A stretch of DNA of 17,404 nt, from NCBI GenBank assembly GCA_002361735.1, contig DETS01000023.1, positions 1 through 17,404 of the forward strand, in the 5' to 3' direction. The stretch comes from Lachnospiraceae bacterium UBA3282. GTDB lineage: Bacteria > Bacillota > Clostridia > Lachnospirales > Lachnospiraceae. This document shows, piece after piece, positions 1 through 5,517 of this stretch (its first letter is position 1; each line of letters starts with the position of its first letter). Under the pieces are notes generated by a model. It had not been told where the DNA came from, ran no database searches, and saw only the letters and a list, made by a program, of their open reading frames with translations. The translations under genes were made by a program, and so were the position numbers.

Positions 1-1
1 T

Positions 2-124
2 ATTAGAATTAAAAAAAATATTCCGTTATATTACCCCAATGTTATTGTTGATTCTTGGGACTATTCAGATCCGTTGGGAATAGAATTGATGGAATTGGCA
101 ACGTTATACGAAAAAAATAAATAG
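2..124 (+). CDS. 3' end of an unidentified protein gene (partial)
   Basis: The window opens inside a reading frame of about 40 codons that ends at TAG 122-124. The visible C-terminus includes the stretches PLYYPNVIVDSWDYSD and GIELMELATLYEKNK, which have ordinary protein composition with mixed hydrophobic and charged residues. The start lies outside the window. I do not recognise the family. The DNA is clearly more AT-rich than the genes from 1956 onward, so it may belong to a recently acquired region. It is probably real coding sequence because the alternative frames close quickly, but the fragment is too short to be certain. Confidence 0.45.
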   Translation: MRIKKNIPLYYPNVIVDSWDYSDPLGIELMELATLYEKNK

Positions 125-195
125 GCAGTGTAATCTTTTCCTATAAATAAATTTTTTCTTTGCTGACATTTAAGAGTTATTGTGTTTTGAAATTT

Positions 196-249
196 GTAAA
201 CGTCAAATTTTATACACTTTTATAGAAGGGCGTAAGATTTGACGTTTAC
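196..249. repeat. Long inverted repeat, 13-bp perfect arms
   Basis: GTAAACGTCAAAT at 196-208 is repeated exactly in inverted orientation at 237-249. Pairing continues inward through 209-213 and 232-236 with two G-T wobbles, giving about 18 pairs around an 18-nt loop. It lies 72 nt after the stop of the truncated left-end gene. No T-run follows on the plus strand, so it is not a typical intrinsic terminator. It could be an mRNA 3' hairpin, an operator or the remains of a mobile-element end. Confidence 0.7.
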
Positions 250-275
250 GTATGAAGGGGTATTATTTTCCATGA

Positions 276-548
276 AGTGACGGCAAAGGCACTAAAGCCG
301 GTGTAGATTGGCGGCAAGCTCTCCAGCGTTCCCACCTCCAAGCAGAGTATAAAAAGCTCCAAGCGCGAGCGCCTGACTGATTTTTCAATTTGATTTTAAT
401 AAAAGACAATGATAAAATATATCATAATATCAGTTTCCGGGAAAACTTGAAAACGAGCAAAAGTAATTTGAAAAGCATAGATTGGAGTGCTCTGATGAAT
501 GCCATATATGGAAAAAGAATTTATCAGTTTTTTGATAAAACAATATAA
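276..548 (+). pseudogene. Decayed open segments, no start codon
   Basis: One frame is open from 276 to a TGA at 378-380 and then again, in the same frame, from 381 to TAA at 546-548. The first part translates to a polar, helix-like sequence containing VDWRQALQRSHL and AEYKKLQARAPD, and its DNA is relatively GC-rich. The second part contains SIDWSALMNAIYGKRIY and is AT-rich. Neither has a convincing start codon with a ribosome binding site, and the first segment begins straight after a stop codon. The best explanation is gene debris, possibly from two different sources joined at an old insertion or deletion junction. I do not recognise a family. The rest of the gap between 125 and 555 holds only the inverted repeat and a hairpin at 520-539. 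Confidence 0.3.
505..539 (-). terminator. Weak AT-rich terminator for the GNAT gene
   Basis: TTTATCA at 520-526 and TGATAAA at 533-539 form a 7-bp stem with a 6-nt loop, 17 nt past the minus-strand stop at 556. On the minus strand the stem is followed by TTCTTTTTCC. The stem has little GC, so termination may be inefficient. Confidence 0.4.
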
Positions 549-555
549 TCGGTAT

Positions 556-1335
556 CTAATGAGACGCATTCATCTCCTCCACAAACCCGGCGCTTTTCAC
601 CGTCATTTCCACCCATGCGGGACGAAAGCCGCTCTTGATGGCGTTGCGCACAGACTTTATGTTGGACCAGGCGGCGCAGTAGAAAGGCACCTTTTCGTGT
701 GCTAAAATCTCGAGCGCCAGCCGGCTGGTAAGGGCGCTGGCGATGCCCTGTCTGCGATATTCCGGAAGCACATCGATGCCGATCTGCCACATGGTATCGC
801 AGTCAGCGGAGCAAGCTGCCAATCCGATCGGTTTCCCGTTGTCGTAAGCGCCAATCCCCAAAACATCCAGTTCTGCACGCTTTTTACACAGAGCGTTGCT
901 CCAGGCGTCGATGTAGAGCGGCGCAAAATCTTCCGCATGCAGTAGCTTTAATTCATAGGGGCAGGACAGGGCTTTCAGCGTCTCTAAATCAGGCAGAAAA
1001 TACTCAGCCATAAAGCAGACGCGCAAGCCCTCCTTTTGCATGGCATCGTTCAGCACATGCAAATTCGGCGTCTCAAAGCAATGCGCCACGGAAAAGCGGC
1101 TGATATAGTCCGACACGATGGGACGGTAGGTTTCATCGATCGAGGCGACGATATTATTGCCGTAAGAGATCAGATTGCAGGCAAGAGGAAGCGACAGATA
1201 TTTTCTGGCGGCAGGGTTTTCCTTTGATGTGACAATCACATTTTCTTCCTGCAGGAAATCTGCGGCATTGCAATTGGCATCCGTTGCCGACTGCTGCATG
1301 GCAATCTCTAAAATTTGTTTGTTCGTAAACTGCAT
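556..1335 (-). CDS. GNAT-family N-acetyltransferase
   Basis: This predicted 259-residue cytoplasmic enzyme should transfer an acetyl group from acetyl-CoA to an unknown amine. The C-terminal half carries the GNAT core: a beta strand WQIGIDVLPEY, then the acetyl-CoA pyrophosphate-binding motif RRQGIA (residues 194-199). The segment SNIKSVRNAIKSGF (about 224-237) fits the later core helix. The N-terminal half (residues 1-125) is a separate conserved region typical of the two-part GNAT_acetyltran (PF12746-like) proteins. The frame is open 24 codons further upstream, but I chose the ATG at 1333-1335 because GGAAGGAG lies exactly 7 nt before it on the minus strand. The XRE regulator lies 76 bp upstream in the same orientation and may control it. 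Substrate unknown. Confidence 0.85.
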   Translation of the reverse strand: MQFTNKQILEIAMQQSATDANCNAADFLQEENVIVTSKENPAARKYLSLPLACNLISYGNNIVASIDETYRPIVSDYISRFSVAHCFETPNLHVLNDAMQKEGLRVCFMAEYFLPDLETLKALSCPYELKLLHAEDFAPLYIDAWSNALCKKRAELDVLGIGAYDNGKPIGLAACSADCDTMWQIGIDVLPEYRRQGIASALTSRLALEILAHEKVPFYCAAWSNIKSVRNAIKSGFRPAWVEMTVKSAGFVEEMNASH

Positions 1336-1342
1336 GGGGAAA

Positions 1343-1350
1343 CTCCTTCC
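1343..1350 (-). promoter_or_regulatory. Ribosome binding site deciding the GNAT start
   Basis: On the minus strand GGAAGGAG is followed by 7 nt and then ATG at 1335. This favours the internal methionine (MQFTNK) over the longer in-frame start at 1407. Confidence 0.75.
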
Positions 1351-1411
1351 GCGTACAAACTTAGTTGAGTACAGTCTACCACATATTCCAAAAGATAGCG
1401 ACAGCAAATAT

Positions 1412-1777
1412 CTACCTTAGGCGCTTTGCGCCATTCGTGCGGCAGCGCAGCAGCAGATCACAGCATTCCAGCAAAAAGCGTGTGCCGGAGCGGTCCAGCC
1501 GCAGCGCGGTGCTGATAAGATCCCCCACGGTGAAATCCGCCGACAGCCGTCTGTTAAGCGTGCGGACACCGCTCTTACAGGAAGTCCGCTGCAGCAGGTA
1601 ATCCGTGGATACGTCATAGAGATCGGCCAGTCTGACCAGGGTTTCGAGGTTCGGCATCCGCACGTTTTTTTCATAATTGGAAACGGTCGAGACAGTCAGA
1701 TGCAGATAGTCCGCCACATCTTTTTGCAGCAATCCTTTTTCCTTTCGCAGCATTGTCAATAATGTTCCAAGTTCCAT
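1412..1777 (-). CDS. XRE/Cro-type helix-turn-helix transcriptional regulator
   Basis: This 121-residue protein has an N-terminal HTH_3-type DNA-binding domain (about residues 4-62). The helices LLQKDVADYLHL and STVSNYEKNVRMPNLETL are the classical positioning and recognition helices, followed by LVRLADLYDVSTDYLL, the usual end of the domain. The remaining 60 residues are helical (GDLISTALRLD, RFLLECCDLLLRCR) and may mediate dimerisation; no catalytic or ligand domain is visible. The start ATG at 1777 is preceded by AAGAGG with normal spacing. The gene lies upstream of and parallel to the GNAT gene and divergent from the dCMP deaminase gene, so it may regulate either. Target and signal are unknown. 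Confidence 0.9.
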   Translation of the reverse strand: MELGTLLTMLRKEKGLLQKDVADYLHLTVSTVSNYEKNVRMPNLETLVRLADLYDVSTDYLLQRTSCKSGVRTLNRRLSADFTVGDLISTALRLDRSGTRFLLECCDLLLRCRTNGAKRLR

Positions 1778-1792
1778 AACAGCCTCTTTTCT

Positions 1793-1811
1793 CCGATCGT
1801 AAGATGGTCGG
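1793..1811. repeat. Hairpin/dyad between the XRE and dCMP deaminase genes
   Basis: CCGATC at 1793-1798 and GGTCGG at 1806-1811 form a 6-bp stem (one G-T pair) with a 7-nt loop, in the 5' leader of the regulator. It could be an autoregulatory operator or an RNA hairpin. On the plus strand it is followed by a T-rich stretch. Confidence 0.35.
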
Positions 1812-1875
1812 TTTGTATTTTTTGTTACAGTACAATATTTAATGGAAATGCAGGGAAAAGTAAAAATGAATCAAA

Positions 1876-1904
1876 TTGAAAAAAAGCCTTAAGTTTGGTA
1901 TACT
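1876..1904 (+). promoter_or_regulatory. Sigma-A-type promoter for the dCMP deaminase/YitT genes
   Basis: TTGAAA (1876-1881), a 17-nt spacer and TATACT (1899-1904) match the vegetative consensus at 5 of 6 bases in each box. The start codon of the dCMP deaminase lies about 50 nt downstream. Confidence 0.75.
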
Positions 1905-1955
1905 GTTTTAGAAATAACAGACAGACAAAAGACACGAGCGGAATGGAGGCGCGCT

Positions 1956-2447
1956 ATGGTCAAGCCATCGGGAAACAAGAGAATATCCAAGGAAGACACC
2001 TACTTAAACTGTGCGGAGGTCTTCGCTTACAGAAGCACCTGTCTCAAGAGAAAGTACGGCGCGGTGGTCGTGAAAAACGATGTGGTGCTCTCGACCGGCT
2101 ATAACGGGTCGCCCAGAGGGTTTGAGAACTGTTGTGACATCGGGGAATGTCCGCGTATCAAGCGGAATATGCACCAGGGGGAAGGCTACGCGATGTGCAG
2201 AGCGATCCACGCGGAGGCGAACGCCCTCTTAAACTGTTCGCGTGAGCAGACCTTGGGGGCGGACCTGTATCTGACCAGCATCAATCCCGAAGATTGTTCC
2301 CTGCATGAAGCGAAGCCCTGCCCACTTTGCGCGAGGCAGATCATTCAGGCGGGGATCGAGCGCGTGATCCTGCGGACGGGAGAGGGCGCGGACAATTATC
2401 GGATCATTGCGGCAAGGGATTTGGAATGGTATGTGCGGGAAGAATAG
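1956..2447 (+). CDS. Deoxycytidylate (dCMP) deaminase
   Basis: This 163-residue cytoplasmic zinc enzyme should convert dCMP to dUMP, feeding thymidylate synthesis. The cytidine/deoxycytidylate deaminase signature is complete: HAEANAL with zinc ligand His85 and catalytic Glu87, then PCPLCARQ with zinc ligands Cys122 and Cys125. The segment KYGAVVVKNDVVLSTGYNGS and the cysteine/histidine-rich insert around residues 59-85 (NCCDIGEC, MHQGEGYAMC) are typical of ComEB-like dCMP deaminases, which often bind a second zinc. The ATG at 1956 has GGAGG 7 nt upstream. The length is normal for the family. The YitT gene follows after 31 nt and is probably cotranscribed, although no functional link is obvious. 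Confidence 0.95.
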   Translation: MVKPSGNKRISKEDTYLNCAEVFAYRSTCLKRKYGAVVVKNDVVLSTGYNGSPRGFENCCDIGECPRIKRNMHQGEGYAMCRAIHAEANALLNCSREQTLGADLYLTSINPEDCSLHEAKPCPLCARQIIQAGIERVILRTGEGADNYRIIAARDLEWYVREE

Positions 2448-2466
2448 ACATTAAAATGGGTTACGT

Positions 2467-2471
2467 GGGGG
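2467..2471 (+). promoter_or_regulatory. Ribosome binding site deciding the YitT start
   Basis: A GGGGG run at 2467-2471 lies 1 nt before the ATG at 2473 but 7 nt before the in-frame ATG at 2479. Normal spacing favours the second ATG. Confidence 0.6.
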
Positions 2472-2478
2472 AATGGCT

Positions 2479-3339
2479 ATGACATTTGATCTCAAAAAGG
2501 ATGGCAGAAGAATTATTGTGATCTGCGCGGCGTCGGCGCTGCTTGCGGTCAACATCAAGACGTTTGTGAGTACCGGAGGTCTTTATCCCGGGGGCGCGAC
2601 GGGGCTGACGATCCTGATCCAGAGCATATGCAGGATGTTCTTTGGCATCCAGATTCCCTATACGCCGGTAAACCTTCTGCTGAACGCTGTGCCGGTCTAC
2701 ATTGGCTTCCGCTTTATCGGTAAGAAGTTTACGATCTATTCCTGCCTTTCGATTCTTGTGACGAGCATCATGACAGATATCATTCCCGATATCGCGGTGA
2801 CTTACGATATTCTTTTGATCAGCATCTTCGGCGGCATCATCGGCGGCTTTGCAATCAGCCAGTGTCTGGCGATGAACGCCACGACAGGCGGTACGGACTT
2901 TATCTCGATTTATCTGTCGGAGAAAAAGGGTGTGGACGGCTGGAATTTTGTTCTGGCTTTCAATGTAGTGATTATCATGGTAGCGGGACTTTTGTTTGGT
3001 TTTGATAAGGCTCTTTACTCGATCATCTATCAATACACTTCTACACAGATTCTGCACATGCTTTATAAACGGTACCAGAAACAGACGCTCTTTATCGTGA
3101 CCAATCATGCAAACACGGTCTGCAAGGCAATCAACACGGTCAGCATGCACGGCGCTACGATCTTAAGCGGCGAAGGTTCCTATGAGCATGAGAAAAGAAA
3201 GGTCGTCTACTCCGTGGTCTCCAAGGAGGAGAGCAAGGAGGTGATCAAAGCGGTCAAGGAGGCGGACAATGCCGCCTTTGTCAATGCAATCCGCACCGAG
3301 GAGCTTTCAGGGCGTTTTTATTACCGTCCTAATGAGTGA
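2479..3339 (+). CDS. YitT-family membrane protein (DUF161 + DUF2179)
   Basis: This 286-residue predicted inner-membrane protein has about five to six hydrophobic segments over residues 10-180 (for example IIVICAASALLAV, LLISIFGGIIGGFAIS, VVIIMVAGLLFGF). The glycine-rich motifs STGGLYPGGATGLTIL and NATTGGTDFISIYLS are hallmarks of the YitT (YitT_membrane, DUF161) family. The soluble C-terminal part (about residues 205-286, TLFIVTN to GRFYYRPNE) is the DUF2179 domain, which adopts a ferredoxin-like fold. The biochemical function of the family is not established; transport or membrane signalling is only a guess. The start at 2479 is chosen from ribosome binding site spacing; 2473 would add two residues. 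It is likely cotranscribed with the dCMP deaminase. Confidence 0.92.
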   Translation: MTFDLKKDGRRIIVICAASALLAVNIKTFVSTGGLYPGGATGLTILIQSICRMFFGIQIPYTPVNLLLNAVPVYIGFRFIGKKFTIYSCLSILVTSIMTDIIPDIAVTYDILLISIFGGIIGGFAISQCLAMNATTGGTDFISIYLSEKKGVDGWNFVLAFNVVIIMVAGLLFGFDKALYSIIYQYTSTQILHMLYKRYQKQTLFIVTNHANTVCKAINTVSMHGATILSGEGSYEHEKRKVVYSVVSKEESKEVIKAVKEADNAAFVNAIRTEELSGRFYYRPNE

Positions 3340-3379
3340 TTTTTTCCATGATTTACCGTTTCCTTTTTTCAAAAAACGC

Positions 3380-3408
3380 TATACAACCCGAAAAAAACAT
3401 GGTATAGT
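3380..3408 (+). promoter_or_regulatory. Candidate promoter of the GH25 lysozyme gene
   Basis: TATACA (3380-3385), 17 nt and TATAGT (3403-3408), with a TG one base before the -10 box (extended -10). Transcription would start near 3415, giving a leader of about 150 nt that contains the WalR-like box. Confidence 0.5.
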
Positions 3409-3458
3409 AGGAAAAGATTGTTACAAAATGTGACAAAACGTAATATTTCATAACAATT

Positions 3459-3475
3459 TGTAATGAAAATGTTAC
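3459..3475 (+). promoter_or_regulatory. WalR/YycF-type box in the lysozyme leader
   Basis: TGTAAT, 5 nt, TGTTAC fits the published WalR consensus, a direct repeat TGTWAH-N5-TGTWAH, at every position. The same stretch is also an inverted repeat (TTTGTAA 3457-3463, TTACAAA 3472-3478). A degenerate similar unit with 4-nt spacing lies at 3419-3434. WalRK is the Firmicute two-component system that controls cell-wall hydrolases, which fits the GH25 gene downstream. The site lies downstream of the candidate promoter, so it would act as a repressor site or serve another start not identified here. Confidence 0.45.
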
Positions 3476-3564
3476 AAAGTTGCATTTGGGACAATCCCTG
3501 CAAAAGAAATCGGGAAAAAACGAAAGGGAACGATCCGGCAGTCACTGGCGGATGTAAGGTACAA

Positions 3565-4947
3565 ATGATAAAGCAAAACAGAAAAAACGCAATCTTACAT
3601 AAAATAGGAAAGGGTGCGAGGAGGATCTTTACACTCGCGCTGGCGGGAGCGCTTGCTCTTACGCCCTCGATGCAGGCGCAGGCGATCGGCGCGGGCAGCG
3701 CCATTGCCAGAGGCATCGATGTTTCCAAGCATAATCTGGGGATCGATTGGAGTCAGGTGCCCTCCGCGGGCGTCTCTTTTGCCTTCGTAAAGGCAGGCAG
3801 TACAAACTCCGGCATCGATCCTTGTTTTGATGCCAATATGAACGGTGCGAACGCGGCGGGGCTGCGGACGGGCGTTTATCTGTATTCCTATGCTTCCACG
3901 GTGGAGCAGGCACAGAATGAGGCAAACCAGCTTCTTGCCTGGATCGGCAATTATACGGTGAGTTATCCGGTGGTCTATGATGTGGAGGCACCCTGTCATA
4001 AAAATATGTCGAGCGGGCAGCTGCAGGCGCTGATCAATGCCTTCTGTTCAATCATTGAGGCGAACGGCTATTATCCGGTGGTTTATTCCAGCCGCAATAT
4101 GTTCCGCGATAAGATCGGCAGCATTGGTTATGACAAGTGGGTGGCACAGTATGCGGACGCTCTGGAATATGAAGGCGGCGCGGCATTTTGGCAGAATACT
4201 TCCCATGGTAAGGTGGCGGGGATCCCGACCAGAGTGGATATGAATTATCAGTTTAAGGATTATTCCAAGATCATCGTTGCGGACGGTTTTGCTGCCAGAG
4301 GAGATCAGACCGTGTTTTACGCGGGCTACCGTATGCAGAGGAATTGCTGGGCGAACTGGGAGAATCATAAATATCATCTGGACGAGAGCGGCTTTGTACA
4401 GAAAGGCTGTTGGTTTGAGGATGAAACCGGAAGGTATTTTCTTGCGACACAGGACGGTCACGCCCTGCGTGACGCCGTGACGATCGAGGGACAGGATTAT
4501 TATTTTGACGAGAATGCGGTGATGCAGAGAGGTCTTGTAACCAGACCGGACGGGAAAGCATATTATTACGATCCTGCCACGGGCGCATTGCAGAGAAACA
4601 TGACTGTCAATGTGGACGGAACAAACTATACGGTAGATGGAAACGGCGTGGCGACACAGGAAGTGATCGTTTCGGACACCTCCTATGACAACGTAGCCTT
4701 TAACGCCTCCTATTACGCAAGCAATCATCCGGATGTATATGCGGCCTGTGGAAAAGAAGCCAAGGCGCTGTACGATCACTTTATTAAGAGTGGCATAAAA
4801 GAGGGCAGACAGTCCTCGGAACAGTTCAGCATCAATGTCTATCGGGAGAACAATCCGGATTTGGCGGAGGCTTTCGGCGACGATTTGATGAAATATTATG
4901 AGCACTACATTAACTGCGGGGTGAACGAGAACCGCGTGTCCAAATAA
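3565..4947 (+). CDS. Secreted GH25 lysozyme with cell-wall-binding and C-terminal repeats
   Basis: This 460-residue exported muramidase should cleave the MurNAc-GlcNAc bond of peptidoglycan. It begins with a signal peptide: basic residues, the hydrophobic stretch IFTLALAGALAL and a probable cut after QAQA (residue 40). The GH25 domain (about 47-238) has ARGIDVSKHN with Asp52, the catalytic Asp139/Glu141 pair in YDVEAP, and a closing FWQ and VDMNYQF. Residues 265-365 hold about four aromatic/glycine repeats of cell-wall (choline-type) binding style. Two copies of another repeat follow with an exact 42-residue period (NHPD 387 and NNPD 429; EGR and ENR). The frame is open from 3463, but the ATG at 3565 is preferred because TAAGGT precedes it and it gives a clean signal peptide. 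Confidence 0.9.
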   Translation: MIKQNRKNAILHKIGKGARRIFTLALAGALALTPSMQAQAIGAGSAIARGIDVSKHNLGIDWSQVPSAGVSFAFVKAGSTNSGIDPCFDANMNGANAAGLRTGVYLYSYASTVEQAQNEANQLLAWIGNYTVSYPVVYDVEAPCHKNMSSGQLQALINAFCSIIEANGYYPVVYSSRNMFRDKIGSIGYDKWVAQYADALEYEGGAAFWQNTSHGKVAGIPTRVDMNYQFKDYSKIIVADGFAARGDQTVFYAGYRMQRNCWANWENHKYHLDESGFVQKGCWFEDETGRYFLATQDGHALRDAVTIEGQDYYFDENAVMQRGLVTRPDGKAYYYDPATGALQRNMTVNVDGTNYTVDGNGVATQEVIVSDTSYDNVAFNASYYASNHPDVYAACGKEAKALYDHFIKSGIKEGRQSSEQFSINVYRENNPDLAEAFGDDLMKYYEHYINCGVNENRVSK

Positions 4948-4990
4948 GGGTGATCGATCCGATAGCTAGGATAGAAAGGATAACAGGCAG

Positions 4991-5025
4991 CAGGGCCGCT
5001 TCGAGAGAGGAAGTGGTCCTGTTTT
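4991..5025 (+). terminator. Intrinsic terminator after the lysozyme gene
   Basis: A 12-bp stem (4991-5002 with 5010-5021, two G-T pairs) and a 7-nt loop are followed by TTTT. The element CCTGTTTTGTG at its 3' edge is repeated immediately downstream (tandem copy, 12-nt period, to about 5041). Confidence 0.8.
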
Positions 5026-5051
5026 GTGCCCTGTTTTGTGCAAAAACACTC

Positions 5052-5080
5052 TTTCAAATGTATTCTAAATAGTATATAAT
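5052..5080 (+). promoter_or_regulatory. Candidate promoter of the zf-HC2/polA operon
   Basis: A perfect -10 box TATAAT (5075-5080) is preceded, 17 nt upstream, by a weak -35 box TTTCAA (5052-5057). It lies just after the lysozyme terminator and about 50 nt before the zf-HC2 gene. Confidence 0.55.
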
Positions 5081-5130
5081 ATTTGCGTATGAGCAGAGTC
5101 AGAAGCGCATAGGAAAGTCAAGGGGCGGAT

Positions 5131-5451
5131 ATGAACTGTAAAGAAGCGGAGAAAACGATACCCTCCTTCTTAAATGATGAGCTGGACGGGGACGATTTGG
5201 CGGATTTTTTAGAGCATATTGAGGAATGCCCTGAGTGCAAGGAGGAGCTGTCCATTCAGTTTTTGGTTTCCGAGGGATTGGAGCAGCTTGAGCAGGGGAA
5301 TAATTTTAATCTGCAGGAAGCTTTGGTGGAGACGCTCGACAGTGCGGATGACAGGATAAGGATCAATCGCCTTTTGCGGCGCGTCCTGTTTGGACTGGAA
5401 CTGGCGGTGGCGGTGGCGATCGTGGCGGCGGTGGTCATTGTATCCATGTAA
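5131..5451 (+). CDS. Small membrane protein with anti-sigma-type zinc finger (zf-HC2-like)
   Basis: This 106-residue protein starts with Cys3 and has His29, Cys33 and Cys36 in the pattern H-x3-C-x2-C (EHIEECPECKEE). These are the four expected zinc ligands of the zf-HC2 domain found in anti-sigma factors. The middle is acidic and helical, and the C-terminus is a single membrane helix (about residues 86-105, rich in Ala and Val) ending just inside or at the outer face. The ATG has AAGGGG 5 nt upstream. Unlike typical anti-sigma genes, no ECF sigma factor gene lies beside it; polA starts 66 nt downstream. It may sense or sequester an unlinked partner. The function is inferred only from the zinc-finger pattern. 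Confidence 0.8.
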   Translation: MNCKEAEKTIPSFLNDELDGDDLADFLEHIEECPECKEELSIQFLVSEGLEQLEQGNNFNLQEALVETLDSADDRIRINRLLRRVLFGLELAVAVAIVAAVVIVSM

Positions 5452-5517
5452 GATCTGCGGGAAAGAAGCGGAATGCAAATGGATGCTGAAAACAGAATAA
5501 GAGAGGTTTTGAAATAG

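Noticed and set aside
196..249. The inverted repeat as a tyrosine-recombinase core site
   Set aside because: The arms are separated by 28 nt, far more than the 6-8 nt between the arms of such sites.
499..705. Plus-strand reading frame of 68 codons over the end of the GNAT gene
   Set aside because: It runs antisense through the conserved acetyltransferase C-terminus, has no ribosome binding site and resembles no protein.
3415..3564. A c-di-AMP or c-di-GMP riboswitch in the lysozyme leader
   Set aside because: Wall-hydrolase genes often carry these, but I could not find the conserved core sequences of either class in the leader.
4048..4905. Long minus-strand open frame (285 codons) opposite the lysozyme
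   Set aside because: It is a codon-bias shadow of a clearly recognised GH25 gene and has an atypical composition. Similar shadows lie opposite YitT (2461-3150), the FtsA-like gene (9090-9629, 10164-11003) and the UPF0210 gene.
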